Positions 1-11,742 of a stretch of DNA of 39,596 nucleotides are shown here, in pieces (within the stretch, counting starts at the first letter, position 1; each line of letters starts with the position of its first letter). The notes beneath the pieces are model-generated. The model saw only the letters and a program-made list of their open reading frames with translations, did no database searches and had not been told where the DNA came from. The translations under genes were made by a program, and so were the position numbers. The DNA is from Xenoacremonium recifei (lineage: Eukaryota > Ascomycota > Sordariomycetes > Hypocreales > Nectriaceae): NCBI GenBank assembly GCA_012184525.1, contig WOFQ01000122.1, positions 1-39,596 on the forward strand. The letters are read 5' to 3'.

Positions 1-68
1 TAAAATTAAGGGGCAGGAAACGCAGACAGGAAACCGAAAACGACAGGAAACGAGTGCGCATTGGTTAC

Positions 69-908
69 TAGGCTCACACGGACGACTCTGGGAAGCCCTG
101 GGTTGATACACTTCGTATTATCACCTCCAATGATCTCTTCATCGTGGAACCTCCTGAGAGACGTAAATCCAACAGTTTGTTTGAACTCAAGGCCAACAAA
201 CCCAAGTCCGTTTAGGATTAGGATCTAAAAGGTTTCTACGGATCCTCCGACCCCTCTACGAAGGCCTTTGCACAATTGAGTCCAATTTAGGGTAGAGCAG
301 CAGTGGATGACCCTGAACCAAAGGCTACGCCGCTGTTTGAGTCTGCAACCTGGTCTTCGGTACTGAGTTGGCCTATCCCCACCATTGATTCCCTGCCACC
401 GATATCGGGTATCTCACCGGCGTGGCAGCTTGGCAAATACCACCTGCAAACTCTTCAATGCCCTAGATCACATCGACGACTCGTGGGTGCTTAAGAAAGC
501 TGATTTCTTTTTCTATAATCTGGGCGACATATCAGTCTTAGCTGGAATCACTGTGGACTACAAGAACAACAAACAGCTGTAGCATGGGAAATGTGGTCCT
601 GGTATGTTGGTCCAAACCTGGGAGCCTTGGGATAAAGAAAATGAACGGCTTGTCGCGGTTTCTTCGTGTTTCAAGGAAAGGCCAGGACAGTCACAATGCT
701 CTTTAGGTCTTGGATTCCTCCTCGAGTCGGAAGAGAAAGTGGAAGAGCAGAGGCAAGGACAGCCGACAGTGGCAAAGCCAGCAACGGAGGCATTTTCAAA
801 GGAACCTACAGCCACATCTAATGGGTCAGAGCCAGCTACAGAGTCTACTGTGTCTCCCAAAACGGCTCCGTCAAAGCAAAAGATTATCAAGTCCATCGAC
901 CGCTAGCT
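69..908 (+). pseudogene. Decayed protein-coding gene, family not recognised
   Basis: Two long stretches read like real protein but are interrupted. The frame through 72-384 is broken by TAG at 213-215, 219-221 and 288-290, with another TAG at 69-71. A different frame continues at about 385-906 and has a TAG at 580-582, so a frameshift or lost intron lies near 385-420. The later part ends in a Ser/Thr/Pro/Lys-rich tail (about 760-906) and a TAG at 904-906. All internal stops are TAG, as expected if CAG codons mutated to TAG. I do not recognise the family, and no ATG-initiated intact reading exists. It could also be an intron-rich gene cut off by the window edge. Confidence 0.35.
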
Positions 909-2147
909 TTCGGGGCCCCTAGGTCATCGTGAAGACAGTTTGTGGCATCTGGAAGCTGCGAGCCCAAACCCATCACAAGATGAGCCTTTTGAGAACTGGA
1001 CAGTAAAGGGATTCATGGGTCAGGCTGGTAATGACTGCATTGAGACAGTCGCTGTGGTCTGGGGTAGAGATCAATAGTTAGAACAATAGTTTGATTTTAT
1101 TGTTTATTGCAAGACTAATTATAACGTATTGACTTCAGTATTTACCAGCATGAAACAAAATATTGAGTATACATTGTCTCATATGAAGTATGAAAGAAGT
1201 GTACTCTATCACTAATATATTTCATACAGTAAAACTGCCTCCTATGTAAATGTCATTCGGGTTTGCGACGGAGCACAATTAACTGGTCTATTCGCACGAC
1301 CTATCTACTAAACAAAGCTGATTTTCCACCTAAAACGGCAGTTCTGTCTGTGCACCGAGCAATGGCATTTCACCGCAAGGCGAGATATCCGCTTGACTTG
1401 CTAGGACAGCCACAGCATGTGAACTTGAAGTTATTGAAATCATAGCGCTCGTTTTCTTGGTCTTAATTCTCGTTCTCCTCCGGCTACAGGTATCTGACGC
1501 CTAGCAATCCAAACATTTCTTCCCTGCAGTTTCAAACCCTTAGCACACCCTTCCCTTACTTATGCTAGCGTGCAGAAGTGGGACTTCACATAGGCGTCGT
1601 GCTATTAGCTGTAGGAAGGAGTGAAAGGGGTGCAAAATTGTTCTTACCTAATATCCGACGTTGCAAGCACTTCTACTGGATTGTCTTCTATGCTTTGCGT
1701 GTCTCTGTGCAAAATCTGTGCTGACACGTGCTGTCGGTATTACAAACTTGACATGATTCCAAGTGGATCGTAAGTTTCAGCTCTGTGGGGTTATTTACAC
1801 CAAAAATGGAAGCTTCTTGTTACACCCCTGCAACTTCAGCCGCAAATTAGTGTTTGATTAGGCCCTAGATGGCTAGAGAGAAGGTTCTCTGATTCGCGAA
1901 CAGTGGGGTTTGTTCAAGATATTGCTTCGTTTATCTTCAACTGCCTATTTCGTAAAGACGCAACTCGCTTAGAGGTTAAGCACATGCCTTCCTAAGACCC
2001 CTTCCACAAACGGCATATTCATTAATAAAAGAATGCAATATAACCACGGGCATCTCCATAGAATCCAGCCGAGGTCTCACCATCACCTGCAAACTCACAT
2101 TGCACGCATTAAATCTATCCCGTTTCTGAGTCAACACAATCCTCACC
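909..2147. other. Intergenic region
   Basis: AT-rich non-coding stretch of about 1.2 kb between the decayed left-hand gene and the rhodopsin-domain gene. Only short unsupported ORFs occur. One CCGAGG hexamer lies at 2069-2074, about 75 bp upstream of the next start codon. No repeat or RNA gene was recognised. Confidence 0.5.
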
Positions 2148-3324
2148 ATGTCCGACGGATCTCGGGGGCCACAATTGGCCGCTGTGCTTATCTTTCTCCT
2201 CGCATTGAGCGTCGTCACCGTCGGACTTAGATGCTACACGATGGTAATAATCTTGAAGCGCTTCTTCATTGAGGACTGGCTGGCTCTTGTAGCACTAATT
2301 CTTTACTGCTTATACACGGCTTTTGGGCTAGCTGGGGTACACTATGGACTTGGCAGCCACGTTGCTGATGTGTCTCCATCAGACCGTATACAAGCTCGTT
2401 TCTGGCAGTTCATGTGTCAGGCCCTGTACATCGTATTGTCGGTGTTGACAAAATATATGGTTGGTCTGTTCCTGCTTCGAATCTGTCTGCATCAGCGGTG
2501 GAAGATTATTACTATCAGATGTATGCTGGGGGTGTCTACTATCTTTGGAATGTTTCTCTTTTTCCTTGCCGTGTTCCAATGCCATCCAGTAGCTTGGTAC
2601 TGGTGGCGTTACGACTCTAATCCGCCATTTCAAGGCGATTGCAATGCTGCCTCGTTGGCTACCATTCCCTCATATATGGCAGCATTTATCAACTGTCTGG
2701 TCGATTGGACACTCGGACTCTTCATTCCTGCTGCCGTTGTTTGGACAGTTAAGATGGAATTACGTGTCAAAGTCTCTGTCATTGCAGTCCTAGCCTTGGG
2801 TTCAATGTAAAAACTCCGCCGAAATCCTGCTGCCATGGCATTCATGACTAACATTCAATAGAGCTTCTATTGCAACAATTATGAGAATCCCCTATGCCAC
2901 CAGTCTCCTTCAAAACTCGGATTATCTTTTTAATTTCACCAACCTTGCAATTTGGACTACAGTGGAAAACGGACTTGCAATTACAGCATCATCGTTGGCC
3001 AAACTGAAGCCACTGTTTCGTCGTTTCAGATGGTTTAGTACAATAAGTTCTGGAAGTACGAGTCGGTTATATGCATCTACTGAGCAGACACGCACCATCG
3101 GAAGTAGAGGCAGAACATCGAAGGCCAACAAAAGGCCAAGCAACTATTTAAACATTACTCCATTTAGTATTACACAAGTTGATGCTCACTCAGGGAGTCT
3201 GAACAATGATCGCTGGCGCGACAACATGGAATTGGCCAGTGAAGGAGTGGAAATGGTAGTGATAAGTAAGGGACATGCTGGGGCTGACGAACCTTATTAT
3301 ATTAGGGACAAGGGGGAAGTGTAG
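2148..3324 (+). CDS. Fungal rhodopsin-domain seven-TM integral membrane protein
   Basis: Two exons, 2148-2806 and 2862-3324, give 373 residues. The 55-nt intron has a GTAAAA donor, a TGACTAAC branch site and a TAG acceptor; the splice joins Ser-Ile in frame. The protein has about seven hydrophobic segments in the first 290 residues, beginning at residue 5. A charged EDWLAL segment follows TM1-2 and a Trp/Tyr-rich segment follows a conserved-looking FQCHPV. This is the pattern of the large fungal family annotated as rhodopsin-domain or SAT4-like integral membrane proteins, whose biochemical role is mostly unknown. The C-terminal 80 residues are hydrophilic and probably cytosolic. It lies 1 kb from the regulator gene and lacks the shared TCGG-N6-CCGA dyad, so it is probably a neighbour rather than a cluster member. 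Confidence 0.85.
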
Positions 3325-4336
3325 CATGGATTTTGAGTCTTTTAGAGAGTTACTCTGATTTATATTATTTGTCCTATCCCAGCTTCATGTCATGTAATTG
3401 TAGTTCAATCACAACCTATTAAAAGCTAACACAGTAACATTATATGGTCCCGGGTATAAACTTTTGGTCTTGAGCAAGTGTACATCTACTGTTTTTTCTT
3501 TGACCCTGGACTCAACGCATAAACGAAACCCACTTCGCCGCGGGCTTCCCAGGTGGGAAATGCTTTTTTATTAGGAGTGCCTCCCACATGAGGAGGACAA
3601 CCTATGAATTGTAGGATGTATGCGACATATCCATCAGCCTGAGGCGAGGGGTATGTTCAATGAAGCCTTGATATGAAGCGAGATAGGAGCCAGTATAACC
3701 AACCCAGGACCATTGTTGCTGAAGGGCTCAGGAGAAGTCCTAATAATATCGGCGTATGACTGTCAATCTAACACGCTGACCCAGCTGCAGCTTGTCGAGA
3801 TTATAAGATGCCACAACAGTGTGAGCGCTAGCGTATGTGTGGACATTACATTGATTGAAATTGAAGAATCCAAACTAGGGATCAGTCTGACTTGGTGTTC
3901 AACAAAAATGGAGGAAGAATATATGGAATATTGGCCTGGCCGCATGGCTCTCAGCGAAGTGAGGTACTGTTCGGTGATTGAGTTGATAGAGGGAAAATCT
4001 TCTAAACTGCACAAACTACTTAGGAAGTCAATTTATTCCAAAGCGTCTTTCGACGGATTCCTAATTGGGATGCATATAGTCATCTCATTTGCATTCGAGC
4101 TTGGGAGGAAGCCGGAGCTCTAGTGCTTCTCAATCTGCTTCAGCTGAAGGGCATTCATTTCTTTCCCATCGACCTCCAGAATCTGAGCTCCCCTTCAGCA
4201 AATTTTAAAGCAGAGTGTTCTATAGACGCTCATATTCTAGTGGACTCTCAATCGGACTTGCCTCTCAATAATTTAAGATAGTAAATAACCAGGATGTATG
4301 TGCATGAATTGTTAAATTTATGATTTACGTTGTGGT
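3325..4336. other. Intergenic region, no convincing gene
   Basis: About 1 kb between the 3' ends of the rhodopsin-domain gene and the converging regulator gene. An open frame from about 3713 to 4123 has its first ATG only at 3908 (71 codons), with no recognisable domain or flanking signals. I see nothing else. Confidence 0.5.
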
Positions 4337-6631
4337 TCAATCTTGTATTCCTTCGTCTTGCACCAAATGGTCGAACCCATCCCCGGTATCGAATGGGGTA
4401 TCAAAGGACCAGTCCTGTGAAAAGCCAGATATTAACTCGCTCGGAAAAGAGCCAGCCCTCTGGTTTGCCAAGTCAAATGATGCTGCATATTGCCTAAACT
4501 CGTCCATAACGAGGATCTCGTCCAGTTGAGGTATTGTTCCAAGCAAGCTCTCTTCCAGGGTCAAATTGTATGGCGGAGGAGCAACATTTGGGACTTCTTG
4601 GGGGTTATTTTCCGCCGGTAGAGCCGTCATATCAGTGGTCGTAGCGGTATGTCCGAGTTGACCCTGTGACATACCTGCAGATCTGAAGACAACGTTGAGG
4701 CTATCTTGGATGACCGCATTGCTTAGCTTGTTGAATAGCGCACTTGACCGTCTTGAAACTTTCCATCTCTCGCATATGGCTACCAAAATATTTGAACAGC
4801 TTCGAGTGGTATCTATAATACTTAGAATATCCGGTATCGAGTTCCGGTGGGTTGCATCACGTAAGAGTCTCGCGAGACTATATATGTAGGCCAATCCTGC
4901 AAGAAAGACTCCATGGAGAGTAATCCAAGAGTAATTCAATCCTCTTTTCTGATGAAGCGCACTGTATGATTCTATTGAAGCCTTGGCGGCATTCAACAGT
5001 CTCAGTAAATCGGGCTCTTCGTCGTCTACACCAACCGCCAGTGTTGGATGAGGTAGGTACGGCGAGGGCCGGTAGAGTAGTAGCATGGCGTTGTTAAAGA
5101 CGGCTTCATACCATTCCTCGCTAAGAAAGCTTGATTGTGGCCCTTGCGCCAAGGTTCTGTGTTGCAAGCCCAGCTTCTGAGTGTCTTTCTTCCAAGCAAT
5201 GATCTCGTCGTGGAACCGCCGGCGTACTTCCTTTTTTTCTTCGAAAGGTACTCGGCTGCAATGTCTATTATTATAGAACATGCTGAGAATCTGACCGGAT
5301 ATACGACGGATTCGAATTAGGTGCAGGAACGGTGACGACCTCTGTGGTATCTCGATGCTAGATGGGATGTCGATCGGGCGGTCTGATGACATTTCATCGT
5401 CGTCAAAGTAAGATGGAAGAGACACATCAATCTCGTCATCTCGAATTGTCAATGGCCTCCCAAGTGTAAAGCTTACCACTCTACAGCAGAACCAGTTAGT
5501 TGCTATGTTCAGCATCAAAATAGATTCATATGCTTACCGGTCCAAATTATACAGACACCAGAAACACCGCTTTCTCATCTCCTCTTCAAGAGTGATGGTT
5601 TTCCGTTGCGGTAATCCATCCCGCGCAGGGCCATTGAACTGACCATGTTCGAGATGTAAGCCCAATTCGAAGCATAGACGGGCTCCTATGCCAATGAGAT
5701 GCCATATGCTGGCACTGGTATCCCGCAGATTGCTAAATATGCCGTGTTGTGAAATGAGTAGGGTGGCTCTGAGAACCGTTAAACCATCCATTCCCATCAC
5801 AGCGTTGACTTTGCTCTGTGCCATCGCATAATACGTTGAGGAACTCGAAGCAGCAACCTCAAAGCGGTTAAAATTTGAGCTCCCGATAGCCAGAACCATA
5901 CCAAAGACGAACGCCTCGAACGCGTTGGACTCGTAATAGCCCGGCTCCGCGTAAATCCTCTCGACTGTAGCCATGAAACTTGGTCGATGGAGTAAGGGGA
6001 ACGTAATGTGCGTGTGTTCAAAGTATGACTCGATGAACGGAGCCGCGACTGCGGGGGATGGGAAGCAGGGGTCTGTGGAAGAGATGTCGAGAGGCGGGAC
6101 TCTCGAGTCTCCCGACGAGGACGCATCCATGGAGAGTGGCATGCCGCTCTGTGCAGAGACTATATTTCCGATCATGTTGGCCAAGCCCATTCCACTACTC
6201 GACCCGAGATAACGAGTCTCCCCGGTGGCAACCAGCGACAAGTAGCCCACCTCAAGGGCGAACATGTTGTCAGTTGACCTCTCGCGTGATGAAGAGGGCG
6301 TACTCGCATCGTTCTGTCCATGGATCTGCTGAGAGACGCTGGATCCTTGAGGGCTATCAGTCATATCCGTGCGGTTGGTCTCATCGCGTCCACCACCAGA
6401 TCCTGGTGAAACCTGAGGAGCTCTTTGAAGCTCGCGACGAAGCTTTCTGTTTTCATCTCGGAGCTCTTGAACCAATTTCTCCATGCTATCGATATAACCC
6501 CTGGGGAGATTCCTCTGCCTCAACTTGTCCGCATGAAGGCAGGGCACACCGGCCTTCTCGCAGGCTGTGCATTGCGGGATGCGACGGTCACACCGCGTCT
6601 TGCGTGCATGACATCGATCACAGGCCTGCAT
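4337..6631 (-). CDS. Zn2Cys6 transcription factor 1 with fungal-specific TF domain
   Basis: Exons 6631-5538 and 5480-4337 (minus strand) encode 745 residues. The 57-nt intron (GTAAGC...CTGTAG) falls in the conserved YNLDR/VVSFTLGRP motif, which the splice restores exactly. The zinc binuclear cluster is at the extreme N terminus with Cys at 4, 7, 14, 21, 24 and 31. A short coiled-coil-like helix (about 47-70) follows and could mediate dimerisation. Residues about 200-480 match the fungal-specific transcription factor (MHR) domain. The cluster begins only three residues after Met1, so an extra upstream exon is possible. The gene is divergent from the AtuA-like gene across a 1.4-kb promoter. It is a candidate pathway regulator. 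The family is certain; the target is inferred. Confidence 0.9.
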
Positions 6632-7121
6632 CTGGTGTTACCAATTCAACTGACGAAATAATGTGAAAGAGAAACGTTGATGGCGGGCAGCGAGGGCGTG
6701 GAACGAGGCCGGCGTTAAGTGAAGAGGATGCGTTGGATAGGTCTGTGTGGGAAAATGGGGAAAACAGGAAAGGGAGGGGAAATGGGGCCCTGGAAATCCA
6801 GGTGATAAGAAAACGGAGCCAAGGGATAAGGGTGGATCTGATTTTAACCAAGTAATACTCCGGAGAAGAGAAAATCGCGGGGAAGACTGGGGGCGGGGCC
6901 ACCTCTCCACGTTTTGCTTTCTGTTCTCTGCGTAGGTTGACGAGCACCTTCTATCGAGAACCTGGATTCTTCCCGAAAAGGATTCTCTGGCTCTTGGCGA
7001 ATTGTGATCCAAACTATCGTTGGGCACAAAGAAACAAGAGCAATGTGTAGAGTTATGGAGTCTCGGAAGTTATTCTTATTATGTACATTACCTCCTTTTC
7101 TGATCACAATCCTCAGTAACC

Positions 7122-7134
7122 TCGGCGAAACCGA
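7122..7134. promoter_or_regulatory. TCGG-N5-CCGA dyad (one base shorter variant)
   Basis: TCGG-CGAAA-CCGA, about 490 bp upstream of regulator 1. It shares half-sites with the cluster-wide dyad but has a five-base spacer, so it may be a weak site, a site for another factor, or chance. Confidence 0.3.
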
Positions 7135-7645
7135 ATCAAGTGAAAATATGATCGGAATTTCTTTACACACTAAGTCATTTTCCGGTAAGAAAAAAAGCAA
7201 AAAGAAAAAGCCTCACTTATTTCATGAGATTGGATTTTCTTGTCTTTCCTAATCAATATCGCTCGCGTCCTAGCACGAATTTCAATTTTCTATCTTCTTA
7301 TTGCGTTGTATTCAAAAGCAATGAATCGCATAAAGATGTGCATTTACATAATTTGTACAAAGCATACCATATCCTGAGAACTCATCCCATTACTAGAACA
7401 CTCAAGAACTGCAGAGTCTGTAGGGTAGGTCATTTATCACCTGATCAGTGACTAAGCAATTTGCAGCATAATTTACCGAAGGAGTGACCGTGATTCTCAC
7501 AATGCAAAATCGGTGAGGCCACCTGAGACCTGCTCTCCGCAGTGTTCCAGCCGTTTGTGCCTCTAGCGAAGGCAATCTACAGATTACCCTTCTGTGACCA
7601 CGTTGACGGAGATGTTTTCCGAGTGTTCGGACTCTCGAATTATTG

Positions 7646-7665
7646 CCGAGGATGGAGTGCCTCGG
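7646..7665. promoter_or_regulatory. CCGAGG-N8-CCTCGG inverted repeat
   Basis: Six-base perfect arms separated by eight bases, about 350 bp upstream of the AtuA-like gene. CCTCGG is the core recognised by the FarA/FarB/CTF1 class of Zn2Cys6 factors, and regulator 2 of this cluster resembles that class. Binding is inferred. Confidence 0.4.
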
Positions 7666-7676
7666 TATTCGCCACG

Positions 7677-7690
7677 TCGGCATTCGCCGA
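7677..7690. promoter_or_regulatory. Candidate Zn2Cys6 site TCGG-N6-CCGA (AtuA-like promoter)
   Basis: Perfect palindromic dyad TCGG-CATTCG-CCGA about 325 bp upstream of the AtuA-like start codon. A near copy, TCGG-TATTCG-CCAC, sits exactly 15 bp before it at 7662-7675, so the two form a phased direct repeat. Confidence 0.65.
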
Positions 7691-8014
7691 TGCATAAACA
7701 ACGCCTAACCCAATCCGAGAGACTAATTCCGGCACTCCGCAAACCGCGCTTTCTGTTAGACAGGCACCGGCCAAGCGATATTACTTCAGCTAATGGTAGT
7801 TGCTAACAAAACATAAGCCGGGAAACACCGATAGCTTGAGCGGGACTAAGCGGATGAGTTCGTTCAATGAGATTGTATATCCGACAAGTAGTGATTAAAT
7901 AAATGTATCTCTGGGCTGAGCTGAGTGTCGATGTTCTTGGGAAGCTGTCCTGCAGTTTACTACGCGTGATTCGGATACTCGTTAGTGACACAGTCCATCC
8001 TATTCTGGACAAAA

Positions 8015-10046
8015 ATGGAGCCTAAACGCCCAATTGTGATTGGCAATGTCGCTGGAGCTATGGAAGACTGTCCCCATGCCATGTGAGCAATTCTGTGTGA
8101 TTTATTTCTCTACTTGTTCCTAAATTAAGTCTCAGGCACCGTATGATCTCGGACGGTCCTTTGGACGCGATAGTCGGTGATTGGCTCTCAGAACTCAACA
8201 TCGCCTGGAATGCCATTCGAAAGCTCGACGATCCAACAAAAGGATACGAAGTTGGCTTCCTGGAGCAGCTAGATGACAGCATTGACATAATTGCTGAGAA
8301 GAAGCTCAAGCTCGTCGCAAACGCAGGGGCCTTGAATATCCCGCAGTGTGCTCAGATTGCGAAGGAAATTTGCAAAAAGCATGGGCACGCCAACCTCAAA
8401 GTTGCTTACGTCGAGGGAGATGATGTCACCAGCATTGTCAAATCCCAGTCAAAGCAGGACGAGTTGGGCGGCATTCGCCACCTGGACAAACCCGAACGCA
8501 CACTCGCGAGCTGGGGTATGGTGCCTCTTTGCGGCGTGGCTTATTTTGGAGCATGGGGTATCGTGGAGGCCCTCCGCGAAGGTGCCGATATCGTCATTTG
8601 CGGGCGTGTGACCGATGCTAGCCCCGTCATTGCCCTGGCTGCTTGGTGGCACAACTGGTCTTACGATGATTGGAATAGGTTGGCAGGCGCCTTGGTAGCC
8701 GGACGTAAGTCAAGTTGAACTTCCCTGTTGGCGTCGCCCACTGCTGATAACTTACTCACTACCTATGCAACAGATCTCATCGAATGTGGACCTTATGTGA
8801 CGGGTGCTAATTTTACCGGGGTTCGACCATACTTAGCAGGCATGGTAGACCTTGGGTTTCCTATTGCGGAAATTGATCACGACGGAAAAGCTATCATTAC
8901 CAAGCATACTCAGCACGCTGGGTTTGTAGACAAGTATAACGTGCGAGCGCAGTTTCTTTACGAAATCCAAGGCCATCATTACATCAATCCAGATGTTCTC
9001 GCGGACATATCGAATGTTTGCATTGAGAATACGGAACAGGAGAACCGAGTCCTAGTCTCTGGAGCGGTAGGAAGTCCTCCACCTCCAAACACCAAAGTAA
9101 TTACCGTTTCAGTTGGTGGGTACCAAGCTGAAGCCACTTTTTATATGAACGGACTGGATATCGATGCCAAGGAACGATTCATGCGACAGCAGATTGAATA
9201 CGCTTTTAAAGACTCCAATTTTAGCGAGCTTAGTATTGAGCGGTATGGAGCCAATGCCTCAAACCCGAGCAACCAAGCCATGGGAACTGTGTCAGTGAGA
9301 GTACTCGTCAAGGGCAAGACAAAGGAAGATATTAGGGAGGATTACTTCCGCAAGAAGATCTATGCACTTCGGATGCAATTCTATGCTGGTGAGTGAATGA
9401 GCGCCATCTCTTTGCGCCCTGACAACGTCTTATCCTAATGTTCTGCGTTGATGATTGCTAACGCGATTGGGCGATAGGTTATCACATGTCTCTTGATTTC
9501 CGAACAATGTCTCCTAAGATGTTCATGGAGCTATTTCCGGGCCTGATATCGTATGAAAAGCTTGACCACAGAGTTGTCATCGACGACAGAGTCATAGAGA
9601 TCAAGCATCATGGTATCACTGGCACGCCCCCGGGAAAGCGACCAAGTTCTGAAACAGCCGAGCCCGTGGACTTACGGGAATTTGGGTTCACTTCACGGGT
9701 GCCGTTGGGAGCCATTGCACATGCTCGATCTGGAGACAAAGGGGATAACTGCAATGTCGGCTTCTTCGTACGGTCTGCAGAAGAGTACAAGTGGCTGCAG
9801 ACTTACCTTACGATACCCAAGATTATAGAACTGCTTGGAGAGGACTATCATCCATCCATTGCCGTGGAGCGATGTGAGTTTTCAAAAATTATGGCCGTTC
9901 ATTTTCGGTTCCTAGACTTTTTAGGTGGCGGTGCAGCCAGTAGTACTCGGATCGATATGTTGGGAAAAGGTGTCGCGGAATATTTGAGGAGCAAATACGT
10001 GGAGGTTCCAGCAAAGTTTCTTAGCAACCCAATTAGTCTAGGCTGA
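8015..10046 (+). CDS. AtuA-like (DUF1446) acyclic terpene utilisation family protein
   Basis: Four exons, 8015-8082, 8136-8704, 8774-9388 and 9478-10046, give 606 residues; every junction restores family motifs such as GHLIECG and AGYHMSLD. The N-terminal DUF1446 domain (about 5-455) has the GPLDAIVGDWLSE segment and the ICGRVTDASPVIA segment. The C-terminal AtuA-like domain (about 500-600) carries ARSGDKGDNCNVG. In Pseudomonas, AtuA belongs to the citronellol/geraniol (acyclic terpene) catabolic locus, but its reaction is unresolved. Bacterial forms often split or fuse the two domains; here both are present. It is predicted cytosolic, with no TM segment seen. It has a strong dyad in its promoter and is probably co-induced with the oxidative enzymes. 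Confidence 0.92.
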
Positions 10047-10390
10047 GAAGGATCTTTCAATTATCTCCAAGTTCAGTAGACTACACAAAAATAAAACCAT
10101 ATTTGACCTCCCTTTACTCAGCATGATATCGGTGTATAGACGGTTCTGAGAAGAGGCAGAACTCCAGATCCACCTTCTGTAGGAGCCGAACCGCAATGAG
10201 AATTAAATTCTGCTTAATGACAATGAAACTGAAGTACTCTGCTTATTGCCTAGTTTTTGTGTAGAATGTAGAGGACGAACTCAATTTTGAGCTGCACCGC
10301 TGTATTGAACAAAGGATATCAGAGTTTCATTCCACTACTGAAACAAACCCATTATGGGATGGCTCGTAGAGGATGCCCTATTCTTAAAGT
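10047..10390. other. Convergent 3' intergenic region
   Basis: About 340 bases between the 3' ends of the AtuA-like gene and esterase 1. It is AT-rich and presumably contains both 3' UTRs and polyadenylation signals. No gene or repeat was seen. Confidence 0.5.
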
Positions 10391-11742
10391 TTATTCAGGA
10401 CAGTTGTTTGATGAATTCTTTACTCCCCTTTGTGTAATTCGACCTATCCAGTCTACTACGGCCTTGACGTAAGCAAGGGATGCTTTCAAATCTGGGTACA
10501 CGTAAAAAGCGTGAGGCATGCCTGGGTATATCTTTAATGTGACATCAACACTAGTGCAAAGGCTTCAGTTAATGTACGTAGATATCATTGTAATTTGAAT
10601 TGAAGCTTACCCGTTAGCCTTTAAGGCATCCGCATAGGCAAGACCTTCGTCTCTAAGGGGGTCCATCCCGCACACCTGGATGACTATAGGCAGTCAGACT
10701 TGTTTATCAGCGACTAGGAAACTGTCAACTAACGCGCGGGTGGCAGACTAGCTAACGATGTCGCAAGGAGGGGGCTAGCACGAGGATCTGGCTCTGCGCC
10801 GGGAAGGTAATTCTTCCAGAAGAATCGCATCCTGGAAGCGTTGACAATTGGGGCGAGAGCGTTCTGTTCATAGGAGTGATACTCATATTTCGATACCGGA
10901 AAGTGGTCTGGATGGCATGTGACTGGGATATTCAGAACCTGGCCTATGATCCCCGAGATTCCTTCGTCTCGTGCAATTTGTGTTATAACGGTGGACTTGT
11001 AACTAAATATCAGCTGCACGCCGCGTTTTACCGAAGACTTGTGCGATCATACCAAGTTGGCTCCAGCGCTGCCACCCCCGATGATAATACTTTGTGGATC
11101 TACTCTAAGAAATTGAGAGTTCTGTATTGCCTACGCTAGAGTTAGTGACATTTTCACTTCTAAGAACCTCTCGTGCGGTTCGCCCATACCCATTTGAGAA
11201 CATCAATCGAGTCGTACAGAGCATATGGAAAAGGAAACTCAGGTGCTCTTTGATCGATTTTTAGTTTCACGGCCGCAGTATTCAGGAAAGTCACACTATC
11301 TCGTACCTTCGGTAGTCTACACTGATTACGATAGCGTCGTTGTGCACTGTGATTGACCGATTTTGGCCTTCCTCCGTTTCTGGCGTGCCAACGGTCCACC
11401 CTAACCGATATGAGAAAATAGTTCTGTGACTGCTACCGGACGAGACTGACCTCCGCCATGAATGTTGAAAAACAATAAGTGATTTTGCTTTGCAAAGAGC
11501 GGTTTATAGATGCGAACTCCAATGCTCGTACCGTCTCGCACAACAACTTTCTCTTCTGATATTATCAGATCCCGCCCGGGAACTGGTGCCTGCACTGAAA
11601 CAGGAGGTGGTTTATAACCGGTTTTGCGAAACTCATCGATGGGCAGAGTATACAGGCGATCAAGGCGCTCCTCGACTAATTGGTGGCTCTCTGCGACATC
11701 TTCCCATTCAGCATCTGCTGCGGAGAGGTGTGTGAAAGACAT
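10391..11742 (-). CDS. Alpha/beta-hydrolase fold-3 (HSL-type) esterase 1
   Basis: Seven exons on the minus strand, 11742-11451, 11400-11307, 11247-11190, 11130-11053, 10995-10734, 10683-10611 and 10550-10391, encode 338 residues. Unspliced, the locus looks broken, but all six introns (50-60 nt) have GT...AG ends and restore the family motifs. These are the oxyanion-hole HGGGW (95-99), YRRAPEFPFP, the nucleophile elbow GGGSAGAN with Ser169, GMDPLRDEG with Asp269, and PGMPHAFY with His299. The catalytic triad is therefore complete. The family hydrolyses short acyl esters and lactones. A plausible role is cleaving the ester made by a BVMO. It is divergent from SDR 1 and shares a promoter containing a perfect dyad. 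The intron 4 acceptor was chosen at 10996 because it gives a normal 57-nt intron and the family spacing. Confidence 0.85.

Larger units (their letters stand above)
6632..8014. other. Divergent promoter region, regulator 1 / AtuA-like gene
   Basis: About 1.4 kb without a gene. The regulator-proximal part (6640-6960) is purine-rich on the plus strand. It holds a CCTCGG hexamer (7120-7125) overlapping a TCGG-N5-CCGA dyad (7122-7134). A composite block at 7646-7690 carries a CCGAGG/CCTCGG inverted repeat, a degenerate TCGG-N6-CC site and a perfect TCGG-N6-CCGA site. Short ORFs here have no support. Confidence 0.6.

Noticed and set aside
3713..4123. 136-codon open frame
   Set aside because: It starts at TTG; the first ATG (3908) leaves 71 codons with no domain, and it lies at the 3' side of two genes.
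6638..7252. Several overlapping ORFs on both strands upstream of regulator 1
   Set aside because: Low-complexity purine/pyrimidine bias opens frames on both strands; none has domain content and the region fits a promoter or 5' UTR.
11014..11052. A 39-nt intron 4 in esterase 1
   Set aside because: Too short for this gene set, and it adds six residues that the family lacks; the acceptor at 10996 gives a 57-nt intron and normal spacing after the Ser elbow.
10391..11742. Esterase 1 locus as a pseudogene, because raw frames contain several stops
   Set aside because: Six introns of normal size with GT...AG ends remove every stop and restore all family motifs in one 338-residue frame.
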